The notes: generated from the sequence alone by a model not told the origin. A DNA stretch of 64,000 nucleotides from Fragum whitleyi (GCA_948146395.1 OX411543.1:55160017-55224016), one strand, 5' to 3'. Counted from the stretch's first letter, positions 13,492-25,502 are shown. Numbers and translations are program-made.

Positions 13492-14081
13492 ATGATTATA
13501 GTTGGTTTAAAGTTTACTATCATACCATAAACTAAAGAACAGTCTTTTTAGACCACTAACTATTAATGATATAGTCTGTTGACAATATCGTTAAAAGTTA
13601 TTCTGCGTTATTATTCACCTGGAAGGGTGTCACTTAGCCGTAGCGTAATTTGGCGAGTTTATTTTTACCATATCTAGTTTTTTTTCAAAAGTTTATCTGC
13701 AATTATCGGTAACCCGTGTAAATGATTGCATCCTAAAACCACAAGGATAAACGTGCTAAGCGGAAGTGAGATTTTTCATTGTTGGATTACCAAATCCGCG
13801 TAGTTTAAGCTTGTCCAAGCTGAAGTTACGAGGGTTTGGTTACCAATCTACGAGTTTTCGTTTCAAATCATTTTTGTTCACTATCTATGAAAGCACGTAC
13901 CAATAAACAGCTGATTTACCTTAACCTTCCTGACAGGGAGGAAATCATGAACTGTACAAACTTAATAGTTTTGACAAGGATGACAATGTTTAAAAAGTAT
14001 CGGTATATGGGCGATATTTAACATTTGTATCTTATTTGCTCAATAATATCAGTCAAATACTGGCAGTGTATTGCTGGTACT

Positions 14082-14236
14082 TTAGAAGTCTACATTCAAT
14101 TGATGAACTAAACTAACTATTACAAATAACCCCATGGTAATGCACACTGCGACGATAACGGACACCACGAGGGAGAAAATCACACATCTGGCCGTGGTGA
14201 TGTCAACACACTGCTTGCTGCGCCTCGGTTCTCGTT
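14082..14236 (-). CDS. NIDO-ZP gene exon 12: cleavage site, membrane helix and stop
   Basis: Two bases complete a Glu codon, followed by 50 codons and TAA at 14084-14082. It reads REPRRSKQCVDITTARC, then a hydrophobic stretch VIFSLVVSVIVAVCITMGLF and a tail of about 15 residues ending VDF. A dibasic site followed by a membrane helix close to the C-terminus is the usual end of ZP proteins, which are released by a furin-type protease. The exon agrees in phase with exon 11. No obvious AATAAA was found within 100 bp downstream on this strand. Confidence 0.77.
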
Positions 14237-14288
14237 CTACAAAAACGTAAATACATACCATATCTAAATAGTGGATCGAACAAAAACA

Positions 14289-14470
14289 GGCCTGCGTTCA
14301 ATGGGACGATACGGCGCAAACTGATTGCAAATTATTCCCCAATGTGCATCGTTTCGTCATTCTTATCACAATGCTGATTTTGCAATTATAACCCGCTTTG
14401 CATGCAACTGTGCAAAACGGGTTATAATTTGCAGACAAGATGCACCGTTTTGTCCTCCTGAACGCAGGGC
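14289..14470. mobile_element. F2 palindromic MITE copy 2
   Basis: Begins GCCTGCGTTCA and ends TCCTGAACGCAGGGC, with the central stem ATAACCCGCTTTGCATG. It lies just upstream of the last exon of the NIDO-ZP gene, in the intron. Confidence 0.75.
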
Positions 14471-15593
14471 AGATAATTTGTCATTAGAATATCTAAATCA
14501 ACTGTACTTCGAGCTTTTTCAAAATGCCAATATTTATTCAATATGACCAAAAGATGTACCAAAACGTGAATTGAGAGATTTCTTTATTTTTATTACTTCG
14601 AAATTCGCAATTTGTAACTAAACAAGCAGCCCGCTGTCTTAGGGACTAGTATCGGTAGATCTATGGGCAGTAACCAAGCCTAATTTGTGTCTTGCATTAA
14701 TATAAAACTCATCATACGATACATCTTAACATGAATTGATGCAATTTATTTTGATAAATATTGTTTATGTAACTTGTGCATACATTTATTTAATTATTTA
14801 TCTTGCACGAGTGAAATGTGTTATCTTAATCGCAGACATGGCTAAAACTCAACCTCTATAATACGTTTGCATTTAGACAAAAGTTACAATAGTTGGTTAT
14901 TTTATGTTATGTTATGTTCACAGGTGACAGTATCAAAGAAATAATAAGAATGATAATCATTAGATAATGACAAAGTGTCTTTCAAAAATACCAGGTCAAT
15001 TTTCAATTCAATATTACCAAGATTTTTTTTGCAATAATACAGAAAATCAAAATGTGCCTTTTAAGCTCATATTAATTTCTATATGTATTCAAAATTTTGT
15101 TGAAATTGGCCTTATACTTACAGAATAATTAGGAAATGTTCATCCTCAATTTGCAAGGACATCACTGAAGTGAGAATTTGTCTTTGTTTAGAAGCATTCC
15201 AAATGAAAATTTTCAGTTTCACACTATTTCATTTGCTATAAGAAACACCCCTCTAATACATCACATCAACCAATCAAATCAGCTCAAATTATTTGGTATG
15301 ACCCAGTTTTACAACATTCAAAAACTCCCTTAGATCAAAATAAATGACTTGATTTACCAGCAAATTTGTTTAGATAACATGACATTGTATGATTGAACAT
15401 TTCCTGCATGTCTTTTACTTTAATTTTATAATTTTCCCCTGACATTTAAGGAATCCAATGGTCACCTCAGTGATGTCCTCGAGTATTTTCAATGAAAGAA
15501 ACCTTGTCTATATTTAGCTTATATATAAATTTTGTAAAAATGTTTTGATACCACCACCTATGGTTATATTATGTTATGTTATGATAAGGTTAC

Positions 15594-15738
15594 CTGTAAT
15601 AACCTCCTTATCCAACACAGTGATAGAAGCAACCATTTCTTCAAAGATTATATCGTTGGCGTCTCTACTCGCTCGAATAACGGTATCAAGGTCATCAGGG
15701 TCTGTAGAATTAGTGTCGATCACCGTATTCCTGCAAGA
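15594..15738 (-). CDS. NIDO-ZP gene exon 11: post-ZP acidic stalk
   Basis: Forty-eight codons plus one base. It starts SCRNTVIDTNSTDPDDLDTV and ends MVASITVLDKEVIT. With exon 10 it gives C-K-D-S-C, the closely spaced cysteines that commonly close a ZP-C domain. The acceptor used is ATATCTCTTTGCTAG, start 15738. A second AG eight bases further in (start 15730) would break the phase with exon 10. The donor is ACAG|GTAACC. An F6 MITE starts about 20 bp into the upstream intron, so the acceptor's pyrimidine tract abuts the element. Confidence 0.68.
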
Positions 15739-15758
15739 CTAGCAAAGAGATATAGAAG

Positions 15759-16430
15759 ATAATCGTTTGTTTCATTGTAAGATCGATTTATCTTTCAATT
15801 AATAAAACAGCAAAATCTTTCATTTTCACGGGTGGCGGAGCAATCTACATCTATTGTGTACGCGCTATCCGCCACACTTGACTTTTATATCACGGTTGGT
15901 TGCGACTTAAAGCTAAAGAGAAGCATGATAGGAAAGAAAGAAATCAGTTGATAGATAAGGAAGAAAAAAGTAAATTGTGTCGGGTTTATTTCGATTCTTC
16001 AAACTCGTCCAATCTAGCTTCCTTTGAGGTGCCAGGGCCCACGGAGTCCTCGCTAGCACAGCACGAGAAATCCTAAGAATTTACTTGCATGAGCCATGAG
16101 TGCCATCAAAGAAAAATGTTGTTCACGAACTGAATTACCAATCGATCTTACTCGGAAAACAAATGGTTATTTTATTTCTTCAATGCAGATATCAGACGAA
16201 TTATAAAAAAAATTGGGACACATTTTCTGAAAGCGCGTTATTTTGCACGTAATTGCTATGCAACGTTCATGATGGCCTCATTTATTGCACTCCTATTAGA
16301 TTAAGTCAGATGATGTTAAATGAATGAAAGCGGGTATAATTTTTGTGATAATTTCTCTGGTTAGGCGGCGAGTTTTCCAAATGATAAACTACCGTTACTT
16401 CTCGATAATCCACCAAAGCATTAATGGAAC
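15759..16430. mobile_element. F6 MITE copy 1, with insertion
   Basis: ATAATCGTTTGTTTCATTG at the left; GCTATGCAACGTTCATGATG and TTCTCGATAATCCACC at the right. A foreign segment occupies 15832-16110. Confidence 0.75.
15832..16110 (-). other. Foreign segment inside a MITE, with exon-like frame
   Basis: Compared with the F6 copies at 22.6 and 43.0 kb, about 280 bp are inserted in the middle of this copy. On the minus strand, after TTCTTAG at about 16060, there is an open stretch DFSCCASEDSVGPGTSKEAR and on to a TAA that overlaps AATAAA. Its phase would let exon 10 splice to it as an alternative last exon without a membrane helix, giving a secreted form. The acceptor is poor and the location inside a transposon argues for chance or capture. 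Confidence 0.25.
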
Positions 16431-16586
16431 TATCTAATTCATAAAAAAATACTGCACCAATTAAATGAACTTAGCTTAAGTTATGAATTTTACTAATTCT
16501 ACATAGCTTCTTCTGCTATTCACTAAATTTTCTTGCTGTACACAAACTTTTTGACAGCAATTATAGACCAAAATCAGCTAAAACAA

Positions 16587-16690
16587 AACGATGCAACCTG
16601 TATGTAAATTATACCCCGCTTTGCACCTGTGTGCAAAGCGGGGCATAGTTACAAACAGTTTGCACTGTTTTGTCAACCTGGACACAGGAC
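16587..16690. mobile_element. F2 palindromic MITE copy 3
   Basis: Central stem TATACCCCGCTTTGCACC is opposite GTGCAAAGCGGGGCATA; the ends are eroded (CCTGGACACAGGAC). Confidence 0.7.
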
Positions 16691-18059
16691 AACCTACGCA
16701 TTAATCTTATCCTATATTTTCTTCTTTCTTCGTAAGTATTGTGGAAAGCACAGAGTAAGTTTAGATTAATATGCCTACGGGTATATCTTAATAGGTAATT
16801 CGATTGAAACAAAATTAAATTAGGCAGGAAACCATTTTGTTTACTTTAAAACAGTGTTTCTAACAATCTTCGAAAGCGCATAATCTCAGCATTTTATCCT
16901 GTGTTACAATTTGGATCGAAAGATGGGAAAAAGCTAGCCGTTGACGAAGTAATAGAGTTTGACAATAGGAAATAAGGTTCTTAATTTTCAGAAGAAATGA
17001 ACACACTATCGTCAAAAAGACACACGTGAGGATTAGCCACCAGAAACAAGACTGTTAGATAGGCCTTCATGAAAGAGTAAAAATGACAAATTTTCTATTT
17101 AACAGAGACACGTCATGATATTATTTTTTTATCCTTTTGTGTTGAGAACATATAATCTCAATAAGTGACATTGTTTAACAATGAGTTTAAAAAAAGAGAG
17201 AAAAAAGTAAGTAACCCCTCAACCCACCCACATACGCCTTCCTTACAAACAATAATGACGACAAACTCCTAAAGAAATCACAGCACTGAGAGTACTGATG
17301 GTGGACGTTTCTGTTGGCTTCTTTGCATACTTTGATTCTTCCATTTGTTGAGAAAAGAGAAATTTTACATGTAAAATTACGATAAAAGGAATATGACCTG
17401 ACCCAAGTTTGCATCTTGCTTCAGATATATATATTTCTCAACATAGATCGTCGATCGTCAACCAAAGTCCTGTAATTACAAGGTTTCGATAACTTTTGGC
17501 ATTATGCAGGATGTAGTTTAAAGAGTGATTGTCTGGTCCATTGGGTATAAAACGGAAGAAATGGCAATTAGATGATCTAGGTTATCATCCTTTTTTGTAA
17601 TGCTAATCGTTTCTCTGTAATCTCAAAATTAAAATTCTGTTGTTATCTGCTTAAAAAATTCTATAAAAGGATACTAATTAATTGTTCCGCAATTTCCATT
17701 CTCAAATGAATAAAGACAGAGTAAGTGTTTATATAAACACGTAAAAAAATGCAGACACTCGTCTCGAGATTGGCTGTCGCGTGTTGAAAAGTAAAGTAAA
17801 ACCCCTTTGCATAAACCTTTAGCGCATGACCTGAATGCTTTACTTTACCTGCTCGGGCTGTATTTATATTCATGTGTATTCCAATAATTTCCATTAATTG
17901 GCCATTGTTTTATATACTTTAGTAGTGTCAGGGGACGTAACCATTCCACTAATTCAATTCACCAAATTTTCACGAGTGACCTCCCATAGACCATTGGGAA
18001 ACAAGGGGCAAATTACTCACTCTGCCTGAAAAGTAGTTCTACGCAAACAAAACTTTCAC

Positions 18060-18300
18060 CCGACCCTAGAATTGCATATGATTTCGCACTTAAAAGATGT
18101 CTTCGAGGTTAGAGCAAGTTATGTAGAACCCTCGTGTCACTCCATTTTTAAAATGCATAGTTGTCAGACGGATACAATTCTTGAAAAAACGTAAATTGAA
18201 TCTTAATGAGCACTACTGTTTTGAAAACCTATTAACATCTGTCAGGATTGTTCTTACGTAGTATTAAAACCAGTAAACGTAAACGTCCACCAAAAAGGTT
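18060..18300. repeat. F13 dispersed repeat copy
   Basis: AAATGCATAGTTGTCAGACGG ... CTATTAACATCTGTCAGG ... AAACGTCCACCAAAAAGG. Other copies: 37960-38225, 12140-12265 (partial) and a reversed fragment at 35622-35735. Confidence 0.6.
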
Positions 18301-18879
18301 GCTTTATAAAAATAAAATTTTATTATAACAAAATGCGCTTGTGAAACGTTTATGCCCCCCCCCCCCCCCGTCACTGCCATACAAGAGTTTGATGAAATAG
18401 GCCTACAGTAATCTACAGCAAACCTTAATTCAATTCCCGTAATTCGTGGCAGTACTTAATTCAATGTGTAGCCTAAAGTTACTTGAAAATATGACATTGA
18501 CATTGAACTTTAACTTGGTACAAACAGAAAGGTCTTGTCCAAAGCAACCATCATGTGACATATGAAGAATGCATTACTAACCATTAAATAAAAATGGCCA
18601 ATGTTAAAGTGTTTTTTTTTCATAAAATGGACAAACAGAGTTACATTCAGGCAGGCGAAAGCAATTTGTCCCCGATCTATAAATATTTATGGCAACGTGG
18701 AGATATGATCAAGCAGAGAGGCGATATTTGCTTTTTTTCTTGTTTCTCCAGCACACGAGAAAAAAAATCTTTAAAAATTTTTGCTTGAACAAAATAAACA
18801 TTTTTCGTTTTTCAAGATTTCCGCTTGCTTTTTGAGAAAGATTTATCGGCAATAAAACTGAACATCAAAAACGACTTAC

Positions 18880-19064
18880 ATCCTTGCACTTGGAGTTCTG
18901 AAAGAGTTGTGTGTTTCTACAGAATCCAACAAGACATCTCATATAGAGTTTGCCATTCCCATATATCCAGCGGAAGGCATGGAAGCCTCCTATACCGATA
19001 CAGAACGGGGTTGGTGGGGTAGTTGAAGAGGAAATCGGCATAAAAGCGTGTGGCGGGATGGCAG
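18880..19064 (-). CDS. NIDO-ZP gene exon 10: ZP-C core
   Basis: Encodes TPFCIGIGGFHAFRWIYG, then GKLYMRCLVGFCRNTQL and SKCKD, ending phase 0 at GAT|GTAAGT. F-x-A-F-R-[FW] followed by xLYxxCxVxxC is the most conserved segment of ZP-C. The listed acceptor (TTCTCCCAG, start 19064) and an alternative at 19073 (ACACAG) both suit exon 8 in phase; a third AG at 19095-19094 does not. An F5 inverted-repeat element begins at 19109, immediately upstream. Confidence 0.8.
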
Positions 19065-19108
19065 CTGGGAGAACTGTGTTACTTGCAAGGCACCTGAAGA
19101 TCATATAT

Positions 19109-19368
19109 GTGACCCGTCACACAAAATGGGAAGAACTGGGAACTTTGTAAAATGAATATTTGAAAAAGAGAGAGGGTCCAGCATTTGTCAACCAGAGGTT
19201 GCATTTGAAAAATTATTTCACTGGAAGGTAGGTTAAAGATTCTGCATTAAAAAAATAAGCACATTGCGATAAGTTTCGACCCTAGGCAGTCTGCGCAAAC
19301 CGCGCAGTCTGACTAGGGTCGACACTTTACGTACTACCCAGATGGTCTCTTTTTGCGTGACGAGTCAC
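19109..19368. mobile_element. F5 MITE copy 1 (GTGACCCGTCAC ends)
   Basis: Ends GTGACCCGTCACACAAAATG and TTTTTGCGTGACGAGTCAC, and the interior has the hairpin GACCCTAGGCAGTCTGCGC / GCGCAGTCTGACTAGGGTC. It lies immediately upstream of exon 10. Confidence 0.85.
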
Positions 19369-20469
19369 TATGTATTGCTTTACAACCTACCTAATACGTA
19401 TGAAACTGTCTTCTGATTTTTTCACGCTGAATATCATTGCAGCAAAATTTAAAGAGCCATACTATTACACGGCAGAGAATCAGGTGACTCAATATTTCAG
19501 AATATCATCAAAACTTCTGTGTCTAAGTGATAAATATGAATTCCGCTGGAAGCAGAGAAGAAAGAATAATGCCTGGAAATTGTCTATGTGGCAGATCTTT
19601 TAGGAACCTAGGAACCTTGGTTTAGGAACCAAGGAAATAATTTCTTGGTCGTCAATATTTTTTATTCAGAAGATTATTTAAAGATTTACCTCATTCAGTA
19701 AATCCCTGGCGCTTTTTATGACCTGCTCTGCTTCAGACCGTCTTCAAATCGGTCAAGTATCAACAAAATTATTATAAAAAATCGAAAAATTTGTGTCTCG
19801 TGATACCGCGTCATTTATGCGATTTTGAAATAAATTCAAATATTTAATTTTTGATCCTGGACAATTGTCAATTGAGCACAACACATGTAAAATTGTATTT
19901 TCTTTTTTATTTCGCTTTAATTTGGAGTGGTTAATTTTCATAGCCGAAATAGCTTTTATGGCATTTTTTAACAAGAAGTAAGCAAAGATACCCGTGTCTT
20001 ACACGTGACCAGATATTTCTCTAAATGACGCCATCAAGGAGTCATCTATTTAAACGAACGCTAGCCCGGAATTGTTAATTATGAGAAAAGAAGAGCTCTC
20101 AAGTACACAAAAATGCTGTTTATGCGCAAGAAGAATAATGTACCCGATACTCGATATTGTTCAAGACATAAGTGATCTGTGGAGGGATATGGTTTGAGGA
20201 TCTTTATATAGAATACATGTATGTCGTGAGATTTTATTAAAGACAAGCTGGTCTTAATCGAGTCTAGGATGTTATTAAGCGAGCTTTGTCGAGCTAAATG
20301 ACTTTTCTATTCTAGAAAAGGTTATGATCAGCTTGTTTATAACAAAATCGAGTAACTGATGCTTTATCACACACTTACGCCACCTTTGTACGTTAAAGCC
20401 CACTTTTGGAACGCCCAGATGTTTAAATCCCGCAATGACGTGTGTGAGATTATATTCTAAATCTATCTG

Positions 20470-20662
20470 TTTTTAACTCGATTGGGAACACGTTCTTACA
20501 ACTTAGATTAATCCCTCTCGATTCTGCTTCCTGGAATTTTCATCAGAACTCGCGCCGAATGTGTGGGCCAATGAAAGAACCAAGATCGAAAGCCGCTTCC
20601 GGGAATCGAAATCAGGACCTTTGGGTCAAGACGCCGACGCTCTACCTCTAGACCACGGACAC
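20470..20662 (-). mobile_element. Second SINE type, copy 1
   Basis: The minus-strand head has GTGGTCTAGAGGTAGAGC (A box) and GATTTCGATTCCCGG (B box). The body on the plus strand reads ATTCTGCTTCCTGGAA and GTGTGGGCCAATGAAAG. It lies in an intron of the NIDO-ZP gene. Confidence 0.72.
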
Positions 20663-20714
20663 CATTCGGGTGTTAGATGACGTTATGACAAAGTAATTTA
20701 GAATGTTACCTTAC

Positions 20715-20816
20715 ACGTGTGTAAGACAGGTAGGTCTCCGATGGATTTTCGTTTTACAAGACTTATGTATATGATAAATATGAATCTGTGATCCGTCGTG
20801 CATGTCTTAACCGAGT
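20715..20816 (-). CDS. Possible cassette exon 9 of the NIDO-ZP gene
   Basis: A 102-nt open segment between acceptor CCAACCATAG and donor ACGT|GTAAGG, with two leading bases and one trailing base. It therefore fits exactly between exons 8 and 10, either included or skipped. It would add SVKTCTTDHRF and later PVLHTC, giving two cysteines where ZP-C domains usually have a disulphide pair. The rest is not convincingly ZP-like and a stronger donor nearby (AAG|GTAACA) is out of phase. Kept as a candidate only. Confidence 0.3.
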
Positions 20817-21417
20817 CTATGGTTGGTTGTAAAGTATAATTCTTTATTCCTCCAAATATAAAGATAGCATAGTGAAAAATACCGAAATCATGTATAAACA
20901 TATTAATTGAGGATGAACATGCATAAGTGAAGAGGAGAAAGAAACATACAAATAGACAAAAACATATAAATTGTAAGAAATAGACAAAAAATGTGTTTGA
21001 AGTTTCTAGTTTTAATCCGAGGCCTCACATAGCATTGATTTTTTAAGCATCACATTTACAATAATGTCACCAATATTCATTTTTGATTTCTCATTAAAAG
21101 TAGTTCTCAGGCTTATTTCTGTATTCACGACACAAGACAAGATTTTATCAAAGATATCAAATATTATACAAACCCATTAGATAGAATATAGTCCATGCTC
21201 TTATTATTTCCACTATTTATAAAGTTTTCGTTGTTGGACAGTTGGCATGAAATCCATAGTCTCCATATGGGTCAACGTTTACTAAAATGAAGAAAGAATA
21301 AAAACAAACAAACAAACAAACAAACACACAAACAAACAAAACATACCACAACGGGCTGAAAATGATTTATTTTACATCTCATCGTTAGAATTTTTGCTTT
21401 TGCAAATTGAGCTTCTA

Positions 21418-21700
21418 TCAAGGGCGTAACTGCCATTACGCACATTTCGCAAGCGCTTAATAGAAATAAATCCTCTTTCCAAAAATATCGTTGATGATTG
21501 ATCATAACATCGAAACTAAAGCTTATTCAAGATAGGGTTACGATGTTTTGATTATTCCCCAACGCTCAAATTATAGAAAGGGGGGGGGGGGGGCGGAGAA
21601 CATTTGTCTTTTGTCGAGGTCCACAAATCACTTTCAACATACATATGCTATGTTGGACGCCTTCTGAGTGCGAATAAATTTCAAAATCCTATCTACGCCT
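21418..21700. mobile_element. F9 MITE copy 2
   Basis: CAAGGGCGTAACTGCCATTACG to ATCCTATCTACGCC; the hairpin is decayed and a 14-G run lies near 21580. Confidence 0.68.
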
Positions 21701-21797
21701 ATGTCTATTATACGTGGACAAATGTTTCGACAAATACAGACGATAAACACAGAAATCTTTGCGAGATATATAATGCTAGAAAGTTGACACATATCAA

Positions 21798-22060
21798 GAC
21801 CGAGCTTTGGTAGCGCACGAGACTCTCAATCTTTCATTTATGAGATGCCATTGGTTCCGGATCCCCGTTGGCGTTACATTTCCCTTCCGACAATAGTCTC
21901 CCAACAATGGATAGAAAATCGTATACCTCATCTTTTCAGACTATTAATTTGTTTTCAATATTGTGACCAATTGGTTGACCCATGTGGGATAGTAATTGGA
22001 GACTCCGAAGAGTGTAATGGTAGAGACTGATGCGAGAATTACCAGGAATCGAGTTATTTG
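21798..22060 (+). mobile_element. Possible fourth SINE
   Basis: GGTAGCGCACGAGACTC and GGTTCCGGATCCCC have A- and B-box character and spacing. The following about 190 bp are not seen elsewhere in the window. Confidence 0.4.
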
Positions 22061-22578
22061 CTGAAGATATCATAATCAAGTTAATTGTTTGAAACTTTAT
22101 TTGAATTTCTTGATCTTTCCTTTCGGTACAATTTTTAATACATACAAGTTCAAGTGTAAGTTTGAAAAGTTTTAACTAAACATTCAATAAAAAACAACAA
22201 TCTGAAAGTGCCAAAGAACGAAGCATTTTCGAAGAACGAAGCATCATCTTTAGGTGGTAGAACATGAATTAAAAAAAAAATATGAATATTCGAATCAATC
22301 AACAAATACACTGTTAAAGTAAAGTAAACTGATCTCGAAATAAAAAAAAAAACACAGTAAAGATAAAATAAGATTTAATCCTACTACTTTGTGTTTTTTC
22401 CCAAAGATTTCATTGGCAAACCGACGATTTTTGTTTAAATAAATTTAGAATGGTGTGTAAAATAACATGGCTCATGCGGCAAAACTTTTCCCTTTTTTTA
22501 AATTCACCAAAATTTAATATACTTTATAATCATTTACATCATGACTGAAAATTTGTTGCGATAACCGATAAATAGAGG

Positions 22579-23003
22579 ATAATCGTTTGTTTCAGTGTAA
22601 GATCGATTTATATTTCATTGAGTGAACAACAAAAGCTATATTTTCACGAGTGAAATTATAGCTTTTGTTGTTCACGAAATGTTGTTCACGAAATGAAATA
22701 TTTATCGATCTTTCACGAAAAATAAACGATTATTCTATTTCTTTAATGCAAAAATGAGACAAAATGTGAAATTTCAAGGACATATTTTCGTAAAGCGCGT
22801 CATTTTGCGCGTGCTTGCTATGCAACGTTCATTGTGACGTCACTTATTTCGCCCCGCATAGATGACGTCAGATAGGATGAAAAGCACAAAAGCAGGGTAT
22901 AAGTTTTTGATAATTTCACTGATTTTGCGGTGAGATTATCAAGTGATAATCTACCGTTATTTCTCGATAAACCACCGAAAAGTATTAAAGAATAAACGAT
23001 AAT
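22579..23003. mobile_element. F6 MITE copy 2
   Basis: About 425 bp, from GATAATCGTTTGTTTCAGTG to AATAAACGATAAT, with a hairpin CAAAAGCTATATTTTCACG / TATAGCTTTTGTTGTTCACG. Confidence 0.8.
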
Positions 23004-23010
23004 TTTATAT

Positions 23011-23266
23011 GTGACCAGTCACGCTGAAAAGGACAATCTGGAAAATCCGTAAAAACATACATTTAAAGGGATATTGGTTCCTGAACAGGTAAACCAGAGA
23101 TCGTATTTCAAAAATTCGTTCACGGAAAGGTAAATTGTTCATTCAAAATTTAGAAAATGAACAAAGTACTTAAGTTTCGATCCCAAACAGCCTGCGCTGT
23201 CCCTGTCTGGCTAGGCTTTACACCCTACGCACTTCGCAGATGGCCCCTTATCGCGTGACGGGTCAT
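23011..23266. mobile_element. F5 MITE copy 2
   Basis: GTGACCAGTCACGCTG to TATCGCGTGACGGGTCAT. It directly abuts the F6 MITE that ends near 23003. Confidence 0.8.
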
Positions 23267-23344
23267 AGTTATGTTTAGTAGGAGGATCACATTCATTTTC
23301 AGTTGACATTAATATATTTTATGACCCCCGTGAACCAATTCGAT

Positions 23345-23525
23345 TGGCTTGCTCGTTGGTCGAGAGTAAAATTTGCTCGATCAGTAATTTGATGGTTGCG
23401 CGTTCGAGACCCACCGGAGGCGGGTAGTGTTATTTTGGCTGGCCACTCTTCAGAAAGAGCCCAAGTCCACCCATCTGTTTAAGAGGGTAGCAGAGGGTAT
23501 AATCCATTGCCTCTCTTTTTATATT
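23345..23525 (+). mobile_element. Third SINE type
   Basis: Head GGCTTGCTCGTTGGTCGAG with GCGCGTTCGAGACCC as the B box, followed by a body containing TTGGCTGGCCACTC and GAGGGTAGCAGAGGG. One copy. Confidence 0.6.
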
Positions 23526-23549
23526 ATTTATTTAGTTGTCACTATAAAG

Positions 23550-23890
23550 CTTCGTGCAATCTGATTGGCTGAAAATTTGGTTTTATTCCACATTTAGAAC
23601 AATTTTGAGTACAAAAACATTTTTATGCTTGCGCGAAAAGTAGTTCCGCAAGAAATCTGCCTTACTATTGAGAAATTATTCCAGTTTGGCTTAATTGTAT
23701 TAAATTATAACATATGAAAAAAGGGTTTCTTTTAAATGTCACGGAGGTATGCAACTAAAAATTCCTAATCACACTGATGTATGAAACCGATTCGCGTATT
23801 CTGTATGATTGGATTTTTAGTTTCATACCTTAATGAAATAAAAAATAAAAAAAAATACTCTGTTCATCTCTTAAGTGTAGGAAATAAGTC
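23550..23890. repeat. F10 dispersed repeat copy 2
   Basis: TCTGATTGGCTGAAAATTTGG ... CGAAAAGTAGTTCCGC ... GTATGCAACTAAAAATTCC. Confidence 0.65.
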
Positions 23891-24061
23891 TCTCAACCCT
23901 TCCAATTATTGTCATCGAGTTTTTTTAAAAGAAATTATTTGAGGAATATCGAAAAACCAATTTTACAATGAAATGGTGGGAAATTTTGGTAATAATAAAG
24001 CCAAACAAATTTATAATAGAATTACAATGCAGTGTATTCAGATACAAGTTGCAAAAGCTAC

Positions 24062-24231
24062 CTGTATATTTTGAGGCGCGAGTGTAACATATGATAGGAT
24101 ATATGCGACGACCAAGTTGTATAGAATCTGTTGGTTGATATTTTTGGGCACCTGAAGTTGTATTTCTGTCAGAGAAGAACAACTCGAGTGAGCTGCCCGA
24201 CAAGCTTGGAACAGTTGTTTGAGATATGTCG
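24062..24231 (-). CDS. NIDO-ZP gene exon 8: ZP linker and start of ZP-C
   Basis: The acceptor ATTTTTTCAG is good and the donor is CAG|GTAGCT. After one base that completes a codon come 56 codons and one extra base. The frame contains SSLELFFSDRNTTSGAQKY and SIQLGRRIYPIICY. This matches the ZP-C opening, in which a hydrophobic-aromatic strand (xLxLFxDxxxTxxY) is followed by xxLGxxLYxxV. The acceptor lies less than 50 bp from a 240-bp tandem duplication in the upstream intron. Confidence 0.7.
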
Positions 24232-24275
24232 CTGAAAAAATAAAAGAACATATCGTGTTTTGAGTCATTTGTCAT

Positions 24276-24755
24276 TTGATTGATATGTCACAAGAATATC
24301 AATTTGTTTCCCCTTCGATTTTCAAGTGAAATGTTTCAGAAAGAAAAAGGGTTTTATAACAAACTTCACGGTTAACATTATTTTACATAATCCCATTGTT
24401 GTAATAGTGATTCTCTCCAACCCTTTCAGGATTTTCCATAGCTGAAAAAAGATCATAAAACATATCAGCATTGCAAAACTAAAGCTGGCAACTGTATAAT
24501 GCTTTTTAGTCTGATTTGATTGATATGTCACAAGAATATCAATTTGTTTCCCCTTCGATTTTCAAGTGAAATGTTACAGAAAGAAAAAGGTTTTTATAAC
24601 AAACTTCACGGTTAACATTATTTTACATAATCCCATTGTTGTAATAGTGATTCTCTCCAACCCTTTCAGGATTTTCCATAGCTGAAAAAAGATCATAAAA
24701 CATATCAGCATTGCAAAACCAAAGTTGGCAACTGTATAATACTTTTTAGTCTGAT
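24276..24755. repeat. 240-bp tandem duplication
   Basis: Two nearly identical units with a period of exactly 240 bp (TGATATGTCACAAGAATATC at 24281 and 24521), differing at only a handful of positions. It begins less than 50 bp from the exon 8 acceptor of the NIDO-ZP gene, on the intron side. Confidence 0.92.
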
Positions 24756-25502
24756 TTAAGATAGTCCGACACCATTAGGAACTTGTTCCAACATTTTTTA
24801 AATGAATAAATTTCGTAGATCGTACCTTTGCGATAATTTGACCAAAAATCATCAAAGCTTTCCGTGCAATTTTCTAAGAAAATGTGGATTTGTCAAAAAT
24901 ACCTTTTTTTTCTTGCAAAAATGCCAAGAAATGGAACCTTAAAAGCTGGATGGTGACCTTCATTGTTTGTTAGTTGGTATTAATTCAATACAAGGAATTG
25001 TATATTTAATAAGTAGCATTTACTAGACGAAACTCAAGAAAATAACGTTCTCGAAAAAATGGCGAAAAATATAAACAAAGAATAAAGATAGCGAAAGATC
25101 AGTAGCGAAAATTTCAGATTATAGTGTTCTGAGATTGTTATGATTTTGACTATTGTGTTCTGAGATTGTTATGATTTTGGCTATGTTCTTGGTTAACCAA
25201 AAGCGCTTTGATTGTTAAATGAAAGAGTGAAAGGCTTCAAACAGATGACAATTGGCTTCATAGTTTAGCCTTTCATCTCCGCACATCATCCTTTCAAAAT
25301 TGAAAAGGTGGAGCCCTCTTGTGAAACAAAAAGATAAATTCTTCATTTAGAAAAAATAAAAAAAAAGGAAAAAAATGTGAGGCGTTTTCCACGACATATA
25401 CACATGAACGTGTCGCTGGCTCAGCATGAAACAGCATGAAACGGTTGTAACTGCCAATAAGATAAGCCACTATTTGGCGCTAGCAATCGATACAGTATCT
25501 TT

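Larger units (their letters stand above)
1..14081. other. Region downstream of the NIDO-ZP gene, no gene supported
   Basis: Apart from the elements listed, the stretches 1-1344, 2451-3119, 3796-4438, 5280-5993, 6777-10627, 10926-12139 and 13492-14081 show only AT-rich sequence with scattered short frames and no exon-like segment. Small remnants: TTTGACCCT repeats at 1510-1810; a tRNA-like piece near 7944-8010 (ATAGCGCAGTGG); TGCCCCTAGACCTATCGATAC at 7752; and a repeat at 9346-9435 shared with 17.3, 35.0 and 37.4 kb. Confidence 0.5.

Noticed and set aside
19660..19730. Extra exon ending GAATGAG|GTAAAT on the minus strand
   Set aside because: The donor looks good, but the phase needed between neighbouring ZP exons meets a stop and there is no credible acceptor.
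21845..22030. 61-codon plus-strand frame as a gene
   Set aside because: It begins within a tRNA-like SINE head and shows no protein features.
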